Positions 23,958-33,758 are shown, counted from the stretch's first letter. The stretch: 59,098 nt of DNA from Cognataquiflexum rubidum (GCF_022538115.1 NZ_JAKZAL010000026.1:1-59098), one strand, 5' to 3'. Notes: generated from the sequence alone by a model not told the origin. Numbers and translations are program-made.

Positions 23958-26570
23958 ATGGCCAAGGAGAAGGAAAATGAAGTGAAGGAAACCCCTTTGA
24001 TGAAACAATACAACGCCATCAAAGCAAAGCATCCTGGCGCTTTGCTTCTTTTTAGGGTGGGGGATTTTTATGAGACTTTCGGGGAGGATGCCATCAAAGC
24101 CAGCAAGGTTTTGGATATAGTCCTGACCAAGAGAGCAAATGGTTCAGCTTCACATATCGAATTGGCCGGATTTCCCCATCATTCTTTGGATACCTATTTA
24201 CCCAAATTGGTCCGGGCCGGAAACAGGGTAGCGATATGTGACCAACTCGAAGATCCAAAAGATGTCAAAGGAATAGTCAAAAGAGGAGTAACGGAGTTGG
24301 TGACCCCGGGGCTTTCATTCAATGACAATGTCCTGGACAAAAGAAAAAACAATTACCTCGCATCGGTTTATTTTGGGAAAGATATTTTGGGGATTGCATT
24401 TTTGGATCTTTCCACCGGGGAATTTATGTGTTCGGAAGGCTCACAATCCTATATAGAAAAGCTTCTTCAGAGTTTTAGTCCTTCAGAGGTGATCTATTCC
24501 AAAGCCGCAAGAGCAAAGGCGCAGGACATACTCAAGGACCAGTTTACGACCTTTCACTGTGAGGATTGGGTATTCCAACTTGATTATACCTATGAAAAGC
24601 TCACAGGACATTTCGCTACCGCAAACTTAAAAGGCTTTGGGATTGAAAATCTCGAACATGGGATCATTGCCTCAGGAGCGATATTGTATTACCTCGAAGA
24701 AACAGAGCACAAAGAGGTCAAGCATATCTCCTCGATTTCCAGGATTGCGGAAGAAAAATATGTGTGGTTGGATAAGTTTACCATCCGCAACCTTGAGCTC
24801 GTCTATTCCCAACAGGATGGTGGCGTTCCTTTGATCAATATTCTCGATCAGACCATTACCCCGATGGGCTCCAGAATGATGAAAAAATGGATGGTTCTTC
24901 CCCTCAAAGAGAAAGAACCGATTGAAGACAGGCTCAAAGTAGTAGAGTATTTTTTTGAATCGCCGGAACTGTGCGAGGAAATTGTGGTCCATCTGAAACA
25001 TATTGGGGATTTGGAAAGATTGATTTCAAAAGTTGCTGTGGGCAGGATCAATCCCAGGGAAATGAACCAGCTGAAAAGGGCATTGAAAAATACCTTGCCC
25101 ATCAAAGAGATTTTGAAAAACTCCAAAAACGGTTCACTCAAAAAACTCTCCGACCAGATCAGTCCATGTGAATTTTTATTGGACAAAATAGAAAAGGAGC
25201 TTCTTGAAGATGCACCCATGCTGATCCATCAGGGCGGAATTATCAAGCCGGGAGTCGATGAAGAATTGGATGAATACAGGAATCTGGCCAATACGGGCAA
25301 GGATTACCTGGTTTCCTTGCAACAAAGAGAAACTCAGAGGACGGGAATCTCTTCTCTCAAAGTAGCTTTCAACAAAGTATTTGGCTATTACCTGGAGGTG
25401 ACCAATTCCCATAAAGACAAGGTGCCGCAAGATTGGATCAGAAAACAGACCTTGGTCAATGCCGAGAGGTATATCACGCCGGAATTGAAAGAATATGAAG
25501 AAAAAATCCTGAACGCCGAAGACCGGATGTTGGCGATTGAGCAAAGGTATTTTTTGGCGCTTGTCATGGATGCGTCGGAGTATGTCAGTCAGATCCAACA
25601 AAATGCAAGGATATTGGCCACAGTGGATTGTTTGCTTTCTTTTTCCATGGTAGCCAAAAAGAACAATTATTGTAAGCCAAAAATCTCGGATACGGATTCC
25701 CTCGAGATCAAAGATGGAAGACATCCGGTTATTGAAAGACAGCTGCCGATAGGAGAAGAGTATGTTCCCAATGACATATTCCTTGACAATGAAAGCCAAC
25801 AAATCATCATCATCACAGGTCCAAATATGGCAGGTAAATCCGCCTTGCTGAGACAGACTGCTTTGATTGTGCTGATGGCCCAAATGGGAAGCTTTGTGCC
25901 TGCTTCCTACGCCAGAATCGGGATCATTGACAAAGTTTTTACAAGGGTTGGAGCTTCCGATAATTTGTCCAAAGGAGAGTCTACCTTTATGGTGGAGATG
26001 ACCGAAACGGCAAGTATTTTAAATAACCTTTCCGACAGAAGCCTCGTATTGATGGATGAAATAGGCCGGGGTACATCTACCTACGACGGTATATCTATCG
26101 CTTGGTCGATAGTTGAGTTTTTGCACAATCACCCAAAATTCAGAGCAAAAACCCTATTTGCAACTCATTATCATGAATTGAATCAGTTAGCAGACGATTT
26201 TCCCAAAATCAAAAATTTCAACGTTTCTGTAAAAGAGGTTGGAAACAAAGTAATCTTTATGCGGAAATTAAAGGAAGGTGGGAGCGAGCATAGCTTTGGG
26301 ATTCATGTGGCCCAGATGGCGGGGATGCCAAATCCGGTCGTTTTGAGGGCTTCCGAAATCATGGTGCATTTGGAAAAAGACAAAGAAATGAATGCGCCAA
26401 AGGACAGAATCAAGGACATGCCCAAGAGCAATTATCAACTGAGTCTGTTCGATGCTGATCCAAAATTCAAAGAGGCGCAGGAAATGCTTTCGGCTATAGA
26501 TATCAATACCATTTCTCCCATTGAGGCATTGCTTAAACTGAATGAGATTAAGAAGAAATTAGGCAATTGA
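23958..26570 (+). CDS. mutS: DNA mismatch repair protein MutS
   Basis: Recognises mismatches and recruits MutL. The 870-residue protein has the mismatch-reading domain with [14 protein letters not shown] (Phe and Glu wedge, about 32-45), connector, core and clamp, the Walker [14 protein letters not shown] (about 620-632), [10 protein letters not shown], the Walker [17 protein letters not shown] (about 693-708) and THYHELNQL, with a C-terminal tail ending in a helix. Length is normal for MutS1. It is a single gene; mutL is not in the window. Confidence 0.98.
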   Translation: MAKEKENEVKETPLMKQYNAIKAKHPGALLLFRVGDFYETFGEDAIKASKVLDIVLTKRANGSASHIELAGFPHHSLDTYLPKLVRAGNRVAICDQLEDPKDVKGIVKRGVTELVTPGLSFNDNVLDKRKNNYLASVYFGKDILGIAFLDLSTGEFMCSEGSQSYIEKLLQSFSPSEVIYSKAARAKAQDILKDQFTTFHCEDWVFQLDYTYEKLTGHFATANLKGFGIENLEHGIIASGAILYYLEETEHKEVKHISSISRIAEEKYVWLDKFTIRNLELVYSQQDGGVPLINILDQTITPMGSRMMKKWMVLPLKEKEPIEDRLKVVEYFFESPELCEEIVVHLKHIGDLERLISKVAVGRINPREMNQLKRALKNTLPIKEILKNSKNGSLKKLSDQISPCEFLLDKIEKELLEDAPMLIHQGGIIKPGVDEELDEYRNLANTGKDYLVSLQQRETQRTGISSLKVAFNKVFGYYLEVTNSHKDKVPQDWIRKQTLVNAERYITPELKEYEEKILNAEDRMLAIEQRYFLALVMDASEYVSQIQQNARILATVDCLLSFSMVAKKNNYCKPKISDTDSLEIKDGRHPVIERQLPIGEEYVPNDIFLDNESQQIIIITGPNMAGKSALLRQTALIVLMAQMGSFVPASYARIGIIDKVFTRVGASDNLSKGESTFMVEMTETASILNNLSDRSLVLMDEIGRGTSTYDGISIAWSIVEFLHNHPKFRAKTLFATHYHELNQLADDFPKIKNFNVSVKEVGNKVIFMRKLKEGGSEHSFGIHVAQMAGMPNPVVLRASEIMVHLEKDKEMNAPKDRIKDMPKSNYQLSLFDADPKFKEAQEMLSAIDINTISPIEALLKLNEIKKKLGN

Positions 26571-26633
26571 AACTTGGTTGGATATGTTTAAATTGAAGGT
26601 AAAATTTTAAACTGATAGTTTTAGATTGAGTAT

Positions 26634-27434
26634 ATGGATATTTCGTTGTTGGAAGAATTAAGAAATCAGAATAAGTTATCAGAATTTTTTTCATACAAAA
26701 ATGACAGGGAATTTATTTCCCATCCTGATGAGGAGTCGCTCATCAAAGATTTGCATAAAATCAGCCACAGCCTCGGGATGAAAGATGGGATAATCATTGG
26801 ATGCTTTGATTACAGGGACATGAGTTTGCCTTTTTTTACCGAAAATATCGAGGAACTCAGCGGCTATACCGCTGAATTTTTAAGGGAAAATGGCCTTGTG
26901 GGCGTTATTTCCGCATTGCATCCTGAGGATGCCAAAGAGCATGTGGCCTTTAACAATATTTTTTTAGAAGTATTTCAAAAGGCAAGTCTTCAGGAAAAAA
27001 AGACTTTTGAATTGTCTTATACGCTCCGTTGGATCCACAAGACCACCAAAAAGGAAATCTGGTTTTTTACCAAAGCCAAACCATACCTGATTGATGAAAA
27101 AGGAAATTTTATTTATGACCTCCATATCGGCCTTTTGATTACCAACAATGAACACCTGAAAGGATATGATTGGAGCTATTCTTACACCAAAGATGACGGG
27201 TCCAAAACAACCCATCAAAAAGAAAAGCCTCCAATGCATGACATCTCCCTTTCCAAAAAGGAAAAGGAAGTCGCTTTGTTATTGCTGGAAGGATTGGATT
27301 CACAGGAAATCGCAGAATATTTATTTATTTCAATAAATACAGTCTTTACACACAGGAAAAAAATACTGAAAAAATTGGGGGCAAAGAATTCTAATGATTT
27401 AATGAAAATTCTTATCTCCAATAATTTTAAATAA
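26634..27434 (+). CDS. PAS-like domain LuxR-type transcriptional regulator
   Basis: A 266-residue protein. Residues about 50-180 look like a PAS sensor (IIIGCFDYRDMSLPFFTENIEELSGYTAE, then LHPEDAKEHV). Residues about 205-265 form a LuxR-type helix-turn-helix: LSKKEKEVALLLLEGLDSQEIAEYLFISINTVFTHRKKILKKLGAKN. There is no receiver domain. Such PAS-LuxR proteins are common one-component regulators in the Cytophagales. The ligand and targets are unknown. It is 63 bp after mutS; a relation to it is not evident. Confidence 0.88.
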   Translation: MDISLLEELRNQNKLSEFFSYKNDREFISHPDEESLIKDLHKISHSLGMKDGIIIGCFDYRDMSLPFFTENIEELSGYTAEFLRENGLVGVISALHPEDAKEHVAFNNIFLEVFQKASLQEKKTFELSYTLRWIHKTTKKEIWFFTKAKPYLIDEKGNFIYDLHIGLLITNNEHLKGYDWSYSYTKDDGSKTTHQKEKPPMHDISLSKKEKEVALLLLEGLDSQEIAEYLFISINTVFTHRKKILKKLGAKNSNDLMKILISNNFK

Positions 27435-27583
27435 ATGCCTGATTATCAATTTTGGAGAGATGGCAAGCAAATGGAAACAAAATTTTTTACGGTTGTACTT
27501 TTGCTATTTTGGAAAACTGCTTTACATTTGCACTCACAAAAGACAAAGGCGTAAGGTTTTTGCTTCAAATTGTTGAATACACT

Positions 27584-27634
27584 GCGAGAGTAGCTCATCC
27601 CGATAGCTATCGGGAGGTAGAGCAAGACTCATAG
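27584..27634 (+). pseudogene. Broken tRNA-Gly copy with a palindrome in the D loop
   Basis: GCGAGAGTAGCTCA (27584-27597) is identical to the 5' end of the intact tRNA-Gly 72 bp downstream, and GGTAGAGCA (27616-27624) continues it. The D-loop bases GTT are replaced by the 18-bp palindrome TCCCGATAGCTATCGGGA (27598-27615), and the rest of the tRNA is lost. The flank TGTTGAATACACT before it matches TATTGAATATACT before the real tRNA, so a short tandem duplication came first. Confidence 0.8.
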
Positions 27635-27655
27635 TTTTGAATTATTGAATATACT

Positions 27656-27728
<73 letters not shown>

Positions 27729-27731
27729 CAA

Positions 27732-27763
27732 AAAGGCCCTTGAAGAAGGGCTTTGTTGTTTTC
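27732..27763 (+). terminator. Probable terminator after tRNA-Gly
   Basis: GCCCTT (27736-27741) and AAGGGC (27746-27751) with GAAG loop, followed by TTTGTTGTTTT. Confidence 0.75.
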
Positions 27764-27797
27764 GGTAATTTTGAAATCTCTAATCACGTTAGAGAAT

Positions 27798-27881
27798 GCC
27801 GGGATGGTGGAACAGGTAGACACGCAAGACTTAAAATCTTGTGAGAGCAATCTCGTGCGGGTTCGATTCCCGCTCCTGGTA
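27798..27881 (+). tRNA. tRNA-Leu (TAA)
   Basis: 84 nt class II tRNA. Acceptor GCCGGGA pairs with TCCTGGT (two G.T pairs), discriminator A. The D arm is GGTGGAACAGGTAGACACG. The anticodon loop ACTTAAAAT gives TAA. A variable arm (TGAGAGCAATCTCGT) and T arm GCGGGTTCGATTCCCGC follow. CCA is not encoded. Confidence 0.96.
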
Positions 27882-27883
27882 CA

Positions 27884-27912
27884 AGCCTCGCTTTCAGCGG
27901 GGCTTTTTTTTA
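27884..27912 (+). terminator. Terminator after tRNA-Leu
   Basis: AGCCTCGCT-TTC-AGCGGGGCT stem (one G.T pair) followed by eight T. Confidence 0.85.
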
Positions 27913-27950
27913 TGTGCTCTTCTCTGATTGTTTAAAATATCATCAAATTT

Positions 27951-27983
27951 TTGTCTGTTATTTTAACAATAGTAGTATTTTTG
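27951..27983 (+). promoter_or_regulatory. Possible promoter of the S24 regulator gene
   Basis: TTG (27951-27953), 22-nt spacer, TATTTTTG (27976-27983), 39 bp before the ATG at 28023. The spacer is at the long end of the usual range. Confidence 0.45.
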
Positions 27984-28022
27984 GTATGAATTTCATGGCC
28001 TTGTTTCCAAACAACCTGCAAG

Positions 28023-28718
28023 ATGCACCTGAGCGCCAACATCAAAATACTTAGAAAAAAGAAATCCATCACCCAAGAAACGATGGCTGCTTCCATAGGC
28101 ATTAGCAGGTCCAAGCTCGCAGGATATGAGTTGAACATCAATCCACCTTTGGAGACTTTGCTCCTGATAGCTGATTACCTTGGCGTGTCGATAGACTTGC
28201 TCCTAAGAAAAAACCTGGAGGAACTTTCAGAGTATAAGCTGAGGGAATTATTGGATACAGACCGTTTTTTGAAAGGCAAAAATCTGAGGATATTGGCTAC
28301 CACGGTGGACGCTGAAGGAAAGGAACTGATCGAAGTTGTTTCCCAAAAAGTAAAAGCGAGTTATTTGGCAGGTTTTTCGGATCCTGATTTTATCGGTGAA
28401 CTTCCCCGTTTCTCGCTCCCATTTTTGCCTCAGGATAAGAAATACCGTGTTTTCCAGATTGATGGGGATTCGATGCTTCCCATTCCTGACGGTGCATGGA
28501 TTGTGTGCGAGTACGTGGATGATTGGACCCGAATCAAGGATGGAGAAAAATATGTGGTCCTGACAGAATCTGAAGGCATCACTTTTAAAATTGCCTACAA
28601 TACTGTCAAGGAAAATGAAAAATTGTTACTTTGTTCTTCCAATCCGATATTCAAACCTTTCGAAGTCGATATCAGGTCAATACGGGAGGTTTGGATGTTC
28701 AGATTGATGATCGTGTGA
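28023..28718 (+). CDS. XRE-family regulator with S24 (LexA-like) peptidase domain
   Basis: A 231-residue repressor-like protein. A Cro/C1 helix-turn-helix (about 6-60: KKKSITQETMAASIGISRSKLAGYEL) is joined to an S24 autocleavage domain. The catalytic dyad is Ser150 (GDSMLPI) and Lys189 (GITFKIAYN), and a likely cleavage site is Ala116-Gly117 (SYLAGFSD). By analogy with LexA and phage repressors it should cleave itself in response to RecA filaments and free its targets. There is no phage gene or umuDC nearby; ogt is next downstream, 200 bp on. Confidence 0.9.
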   Translation: MHLSANIKILRKKKSITQETMAASIGISRSKLAGYELNINPPLETLLLIADYLGVSIDLLLRKNLEELSEYKLRELLDTDRFLKGKNLRILATTVDAEGKELIEVVSQKVKASYLAGFSDPDFIGELPRFSLPFLPQDKKYRVFQIDGDSMLPIPDGAWIVCEYVDDWTRIKDGEKYVVLTESEGITFKIAYNTVKENEKLLLCSSNPIFKPFEVDIRSIREVWMFRLMIV

Positions 28719-28915
28719 GTGTTTTAAGAGAATATTTTGCCGAGCTGATTAATTATATTATTTTTTTATTTAAAATGGAATTGATCCAAATTTTAAACTG
28801 ATTTTTAAATAAAATAAGATTTTGTAAGACAAATTGGATTTTAAATCGTTGTAAGTCTATGATTGCGGAAATGTTTATTGACAAATGGAATAATTACCTT
28901 AAACGATCAGTAAAT

Positions 28916-29401
28916 ATGAGAGAATTTGCGGTATTAGAGACACCACTTGGAAATGTCAGGGCTGAAGTCTGGGACGGATACCTGGTTAGTTTGAAATTTA
29001 CTGAGCAAGATCCCACTGAGGATTCTTTTGATGGGATCTTGATGGATGTTTGGATCCAATTGGGGCTTTACTTTCAGGGCAAACTCAAAACGTTTGACGT
29101 TCCGGTCGCACTCGGAGGGACTGACTTCCAACATAAAGTATGGATGGAGGTCAACAAAATACCTTTTGGTCAGACTGTTTCTTACCAAAAAATCGCCAAC
29201 AGTCTAGGCAATCCCCAAGCAGTAAGGGCTGTCGGAACGGCTATAGGAGCAAATCCCATATTGATTATGCTACCCTGCCACAGAATTGTTGGACAATTTG
29301 GACAACTTACCGGATATGCCGGGGGCTTGTGGAGGAAATCCAAATTACTTGAATTGGAGCAAAAAGATAAGATCGGAAAACAGGTGCAGCTTAATTTCTA
29401 A
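28916..29401 (+). CDS. ogt: Methylated-DNA--protein-cysteine methyltransferase
   Basis: Suicide repair protein that takes the methyl group from O6-methylguanine. With the ATG at 28916 the product has 161 residues, MREFAVLETPLGNVRAEVW..., and the active Cys121 in LPCHRIVG, with the helix-turn-helix Arg in AVRAVGTAIGANP and the Asn-hinge region. An in-frame ATG at 28859 would add 19 residues that the family does not have. Another alkylation repair gene, tag, lies 8 kb away. Confidence 0.94.
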   Translation: MREFAVLETPLGNVRAEVWDGYLVSLKFTEQDPTEDSFDGILMDVWIQLGLYFQGKLKTFDVPVALGGTDFQHKVWMEVNKIPFGQTVSYQKIANSLGNPQAVRAVGTAIGANPILIMLPCHRIVGQFGQLTGYAGGLWRKSKLLELEQKDKIGKQVQLNF

Positions 29402-29453
29402 AATGGAGTCTAAGCTTCCGTCTTTTAAATAATTGAAATATTTTATCAAAGAC

Positions 29454-29490
29454 AAAAGCCTGATTGGGAAACCTCTCAGGCTTTTCTTAT
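29454..29490 (+). terminator. Terminator of ogt
   Basis: AAAAGCCTGA (29454-29463) and TCAGGCTTTT (29476-29485), a 10-bp stem with a 12-nt loop, followed by CTTATTTTT. TATATTTG at 29503-29510 is a possible -7 box for the next gene, 31 bp before its ATG. Confidence 0.85.
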
Positions 29491-29540
29491 TTTTATGCCT
29501 GTTATATTTGATTGCGTTTTTCAAACCTACCTAGCCCAAT

Positions 29541-29996
29541 ATGGTTCAGATTATAGATTACACTCCTGACCTTAAGCCTCACTTCGAAAAGATCAACAGA
29601 GAATGGGTGGAAAAATATTTCACCTTGGAACCCTTTGATTTAGAGCAGTTGGGTAATCCCCAAGAAGTAATCCTTAACAAGGGAGGAGCGATTCTTTTTG
29701 CAAAAGATGGGGAGGAGATCATTGGGACTGTGGGCTTGGCAAAATCTACTGACGACACCTATGAAATGATAAAGATGGCAGTCATCCCCAAAGCTCAAGG
29801 CAAAAAAGTGGGTCAGTTACTTGCAACTTCGATTTTGGAAAAGGCAAAATCCTTGGGTGCCAAAAAAGTTGTCCTTTATTCTAACACCAAATTAGAGGCT
29901 GCCTTGAACCTATACCGCAAGTTTGGATTCAAGGAAACACCGCCCGAATGCGGAAAATATGGAAGATGTGATACCAAAATGGAAATTGAATTGTAA
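29541..29996 (+). CDS. GNAT family N-acetyltransferase
   Basis: A 151-residue acetyltransferase. The acetyl-CoA-binding motif A is KMAVIPKAQGKKVGQLLATSILEKAKSLGAKKVVLYSN (about 75-112), followed by the family's LYRKFGFKETP. The N-terminal half (HFEKINREWVEKYFTLEP) matches a Bacteroidota GNAT subgroup. The substrate is unknown. Its stop overlaps the ATG of a second GNAT gene by one base (TAATG), so the two are coupled. Confidence 0.9.
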   Translation: MVQIIDYTPDLKPHFEKINREWVEKYFTLEPFDLEQLGNPQEVILNKGGAILFAKDGEEIIGTVGLAKSTDDTYEMIKMAVIPKAQGKKVGQLLATSILEKAKSLGAKKVVLYSNTKLEAALNLYRKFGFKETPPECGKYGRCDTKMEIEL

Positions 29997-30433
29997 TGGA
30001 AATCCAAATCAGGAAAGGAACGATTGCCGAAGTGGTGGCTCTAAGCAGGGAAGTAACTGAATTTTTTCAGCCATACTCCCAAAAAACCTATGAGGAAAGG
30101 CTTTCGGACGTACCTCATTTAATTTTGATTGCAACTGTATATGGCAAACCTGTTGGATTTAAAGTCGGATACCGTCGGTACGGGCATGATGTATTTTACT
30201 CATGGATGGGTGGGGTGTTGGACCAATACAGGAGAAAAGGAATTGCCACCAGATTAGCGGACAGTCAGGAGACTTGGGCAAAAACCCATGGATTTGTCAA
30301 AGTGACTTTCAAAACCAGAAACAGGCTTTCCAAAATGATTCATTTCGGACTCAATAGAGGTTTTATGATTATAGATTTGATCAAAAAAGGAGAAGTCAAA
30401 GAATACAGGATTGTAATGGAAAAAGTTCTTTGA
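29996..30433 (+). CDS. GNAT family N-acetyltransferase
   Basis: A 145-residue acetyltransferase. Motif A is SWMGGVLDQYRRKGIATRLADSQETWAKTHGF (about 64-95), with the R-x-x-G-x-A/G pyrophosphate loop as RRKGIA; FKTRNRLSKMIHFGLNRGFMIIDL follows. It is not a close copy of the preceding GNAT. The pair may act on related substrates, but none can be named. Confidence 0.9.
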   Translation: MEIQIRKGTIAEVVALSREVTEFFQPYSQKTYEERLSDVPHLILIATVYGKPVGFKVGYRRYGHDVFYSWMGGVLDQYRRKGIATRLADSQETWAKTHGFVKVTFKTRNRLSKMIHFGLNRGFMIIDLIKKGEVKEYRIVMEKVL

Positions 30434-30443
30434 GTGAATAGAC

Positions 30444-30575
30444 TTTAGCCGATTCCAGCCTTCCAAACTTCGAACCTTCCAATCCAATTTTATAATCTTC
30501 CAACCTCCCAACCTTTCAACGTTCTCACCTTCCAACCTTTCAATTTTCCAATCCCCCACTCTCTCAATTTTTAGC
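30444..30575. repeat. Degenerate AACCTTCCAAC tract
   Basis: About a dozen imperfect 10-12-mers of the form CTTCCAACCTTC, CTCCCAACCTTTCAAC, CTTTCAATTTTCC fill the gap between the GNAT and queE genes. It has strong C/T strand bias and no coding potential. It is similar in character to the ACCTCTT tracts at 779-843 and 40644-40712. Confidence 0.65.
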
Positions 30576-30593
30576 ATTCTACCTTTTTTTGCC

Positions 30594-30601
30594 TACCTTT
30601 G
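30594..30601 (+). promoter_or_regulatory. -7 box upstream of queE
   Basis: TACCTTTG matches TAnnTTTG, 56 bp before the ATG at 30658, but no TTG lies at the right distance. It helps to choose ATG 30658, because a longer in-frame start (TTG 30589) would fall upstream of the transcript. Confidence 0.4.
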
Positions 30602-30657
30602 CAGACCAAAAATCAAAGATTTACCCAGCGGTTCAATTACCCGCTTCATCAAAAATT

Positions 30658-31287
30658 ATGGAAAATATCAAAATACAAGTTTCGGAAGGAACGATGCTTC
30701 CTGTGATGGAAGCCTTTTACACGATTCAGGGAGAAGGAGCCTTCTCCGGTAGCCCTACCTATTTTATCAGACTTGGAGGCTGTGACGTGGGCTGTGTGTG
30801 GTGTGATGTCAAAGAATCCTGGGAAGCTGAGAAGTGGCCGATCTTGTCCATTGACTCGATAGTGAAGGAGGCAAAGAACTTTCCAAGCAGGACGGTGGTC
30901 ATCACAGGGGGAGAACCTCTGATGTACAATCTCGGCCCATTGACAGCGGCCTTGAAGGAAAATGGTTTTAGGATCCACATAGAGACTTCCGGGGCCCATC
31001 CTTTTTCGGGTACCTTTGATTGGGTCTGCTTTTCACCCAAAAAATTTAAAAAACCTCATCCCAGCATTTACGAAAAAGCAGATGAATTGAAAGTCATCGC
31101 ATACCATAATTCGGATTTTGCATTTGCGGAAGAACACGCTTCCAAGGTAAAACCCACCTGTCAAAAACTGCTCCAACCTGAGTGGAGCAAAAAAGAGACT
31201 ATGACCAAAAAGGTGATAGATTACGTAAAATCAAATCCAAATTGGAAAATATCGCTACAAACACATAAATTTATGGACATCCCTTAG
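30658..31287 (+). CDS. queE: 7-carboxy-7-deazaguanine synthase
   Basis: Radical SAM enzyme converting 6-carboxytetrahydropterin to CDG in the queuosine/preQ0 pathway. The 209-residue product starts MENIKIQVSEGTMLPVMEAF. It has YTIQGEGAFSGSPTYFIRLGGC, the cluster motif C-x3-C-x2-C (GCDVGCVWCD) and VVITGGEPLM. The partner QueD would be expected; a PTPS-type gene lies 9 kb downstream but has a different motif. Its stop is 3 bp before the next ATG, so the PorE-like gene is probably co-transcribed. Confidence 0.93.
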   Translation: MENIKIQVSEGTMLPVMEAFYTIQGEGAFSGSPTYFIRLGGCDVGCVWCDVKESWEAEKWPILSIDSIVKEAKNFPSRTVVITGGEPLMYNLGPLTAALKENGFRIHIETSGAHPFSGTFDWVCFSPKKFKKPHPSIYEKADELKVIAYHNSDFAFAEEHASKVKPTCQKLLQPEWSKKETMTKKVIDYVKSNPNWKISLQTHKFMDIP

Positions 31288-31290
31288 CCC

Positions 31291-33210
31291 ATGAAAATAA
31301 GCCTTCTTAGTTTAGCCCTGTTTTTTTTCATCTCTTTCTCATTCGGGCAGGGCTATTCTATCATTGACAGCAAGGCGATCAAAATGCACCAGGAAGGTGA
31401 TGAATTGGTGCAGAAAAGGATGTACGATGAGGCCATTGAAAAATACAAGGCTTCCATCCAAAGGGAAGCGGGCTTTTTGGAATCTTATATCAAGTGGGGA
31501 AGGATTCTTTTGACCAAAGGAAAACCTCAGGAAGCAATTGAAGTGGCTGAAAGGGGCGAGGCAAGAGCTAAGCAGGCAAAAAACCAGATCAAAGGTGAAT
31601 TCAAATGGCTCAAACTCCATTGCTATCTGTCCATGGGCAATTTTCAGGAAGCCTTGGAAGAATATGAAAAAGCAAGTGCCTTGCTAGAACCAAGCTTCAA
31701 GCAACGTCTCGATTACCGGGAGACGGAAAGTCAGATGAGGTTTATCCGTCAGCAGCTTGAAAAAACCCTTTCAATAGACAAGCAAAAATTACCTGAACCG
31801 TTAAACAAGTTTTCCCTGCAGTATTTCCCTGTCCTGACTGCCGACAGCAAAAAGATCATTTTTGTAAAAAGAGATGGCCTCAAAAACTTTGAACATGAGG
31901 ATTTATTTATCAGCAATTTTTCAGAAAAAGACAGTCTGTGGTCCGAACCGGAGAGTATTTCCAATGTCATCAATACCAATTATAATGAGGGAACATGCAC
32001 CATCTCAGCAGATGGTAAGATTCTGATTTTTTCCTCTTGCGAGACCCCTGATTCGTTTGGAGACTGTGATCTCTACATCGCCTACAAAATCAATGATGCC
32101 TGGCAAAGGCCCTCCAATATGGGCAAAAACGTGAATTCCCGGTCTTGGGATTCTCAACCGTCCCTCTCTGCAGACGGTCGGATTTTGTTTTTCTCCTCCA
32201 ACAGAAAAGGTGGGTTTGGGGGAAGAGACCTTTGGTACGCCCTCAGGATGTCAAACGGTAGTTGGTCAGAAGCAAAAAACCTAGGGTCCTTGGTCAATAC
32301 GTCAAAAGATGAGGTTTCTCCTTTCATTTATTTCAACAATGAGATATTGTTTTTTGCCTCGGATGGGCACAGGGGTTTTGGAGGTCAGGATATATTTGTT
32401 TCTAGGGTTGAAAAAGGGCTTTTTACCAACCCTGAAAATCTTGGATATCCTATCAATGACCATTTGGATCAGTTTTCACTATTTATTACTGCCCAAAGGG
32501 ACTATGCCTATTATACAGAGAACACTTTCAATGAAAGTATGGAGGAGAGGTCCTACCTGTATAAATTTAAATTTCCAGAAGAAATCTCTTTGGGCGAAAA
32601 CCTGATTGTCACCCAAGGCAAAGTCTTTAACAGCAAAACAGGCGATCCTATAGACGCGAGGCTTTCGCTCGTCAGTCTCAGCAATGACAGTACCCTTTAT
32701 GAATTCCGATCTGACGGAAAAACAGGAGAATTCATGATGCTTTATCCTGACAAATCTTTTTCCGGTCTCTATGTGGAAAAAGAAGGTTATTTGCCAAAAA
32801 TATACAATGTGGATCGCGACAACCTCAAAAATCAAAAGGATTTGATGGTTTCCTTGGTGCCCATTGGTCCGGGAGAAGAGTTTGTTTTTGAAAATATATT
32901 TTTTGACTTGGACAAGGACGAATTAAAACCCGAATCCTCAAGTTCGCTCAAACGTCTTTATAATTTCTTGATAGAAAACAGCAAGGTGTCCATCACGATC
33001 ATTGGCCATACCGATAATCAGGGTAGTCCGGGGTACAATGAAAACTTGAGCCTAAGAAGGGCAGAGAGTGTAAAGCGGTTCTTGATAGATAAGGGTATCC
33101 CTGTGGACCGTGTATCTACAGAAGGCAAAGGCGACAGAGTGCCTATCCGCCCCAATGATACAGCTGAAAACAAAGCACTCAACAGGCGGGTGACCATCTC
33201 AATTAAATAA
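31291..33210 (+). CDS. Envelope protein with TPR, PD40 propeller, regulatory and OmpA domains (PorE-like)
   Basis: A 639-residue exported protein. Order: signal peptide (1-19, ending SFGQ), TPR helices (about 25-145), WD40/PD40 beta-propeller (about 165-420, repeats such as ISADGKILIFSSCE, LSADGRILFFSSNRKGGFGG and LFFASDGHRGFGGQDIFVS), carboxypeptidase-regulatory-like domain (about 440-525) and a C-terminal OmpA peptidoglycan-binding domain (about 530-639: IIGHTDNQGSPGYNENLSLRRAESV). This is the order known for PorE of the type IX secretion system of Porphyromonas, though many PD40-OmpA proteins exist in the phylum. It has no lipobox. A T9SS role is an inference. Confidence 0.85.
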   Translation: MKISLLSLALFFFISFSFGQGYSIIDSKAIKMHQEGDELVQKRMYDEAIEKYKASIQREAGFLESYIKWGRILLTKGKPQEAIEVAERGEARAKQAKNQIKGEFKWLKLHCYLSMGNFQEALEEYEKASALLEPSFKQRLDYRETESQMRFIRQQLEKTLSIDKQKLPEPLNKFSLQYFPVLTADSKKIIFVKRDGLKNFEHEDLFISNFSEKDSLWSEPESISNVINTNYNEGTCTISADGKILIFSSCETPDSFGDCDLYIAYKINDAWQRPSNMGKNVNSRSWDSQPSLSADGRILFFSSNRKGGFGGRDLWYALRMSNGSWSEAKNLGSLVNTSKDEVSPFIYFNNEILFFASDGHRGFGGQDIFVSRVEKGLFTNPENLGYPINDHLDQFSLFITAQRDYAYYTENTFNESMEERSYLYKFKFPEEISLGENLIVTQGKVFNSKTGDPIDARLSLVSLSNDSTLYEFRSDGKTGEFMMLYPDKSFSGLYVEKEGYLPKIYNVDRDNLKNQKDLMVSLVPIGPGEEFVFENIFFDLDKDELKPESSSSLKRLYNFLIENSKVSITIIGHTDNQGSPGYNENLSLRRAESVKRFLIDKGIPVDRVSTEGKGDRVPIRPNDTAENKALNRRVTISIK

Positions 33211-33758
33211 TGGTATAATCCCTCGCTTACAGCAGCAATTGATGTCTATACATTATTTTTTAAAAACGTTCAATTCACCATAAAAATTTTGATATTGGAA
33301 CTAAACCTGCTATAAATGCCTGAAATGGGCATTTATTCGGTATATTATATTGGAAAAATTCCATTTTTTAGTAATGTCTTATTTATTAAAAAAAATTTAT
33401 TTATTATTAAAATAAGACTATTAATTTATAAATAGAATATATAAGTGTTATAAAAATATAAGATTCAATCAATTTTATGTTTTCAGAAATTAAATGGCAA
33501 CTTATTTTTCATTCTGAAAATAATGTTAACAAAAGTTAAAAAATATTTTATTCCGTTAACCTTGCGATAACAAACCATTAACTCTCTTTAATGTAGGTAA
33601 AATCCCATTTTGGTGGTTTAAAATGTTAATATTTTGTCACAGACCAAATATTCTTTAATCGTTGTTGGTCTTCCACGTATGTAATTTTTTCAAACGATTT
33701 TGGATTATAAGAGGTTATTGGATAAAATTGGCTAATCGTTAAACCAAAAAAATTAATT
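33211..33758. other. Long AT-rich gap before the SusC gene
   Basis: 548 bp, strongly A/T-rich, no gene. It holds a hairpin ATAAATGCC-...-GGCATTTAT at 33312-33336 and several homopolymer-like runs. I see no full primary-sigma promoter; control by an alternative sigma factor, or a long leader, is possible for the highly expressed-looking SusC operon downstream. Confidence 0.4.

Noticed and set aside
27452-27634. 60-codon plus-strand frame before the tRNA genes
   Set aside because: It runs through the broken tRNA-Gly copy and its palindrome, so it is not a gene.
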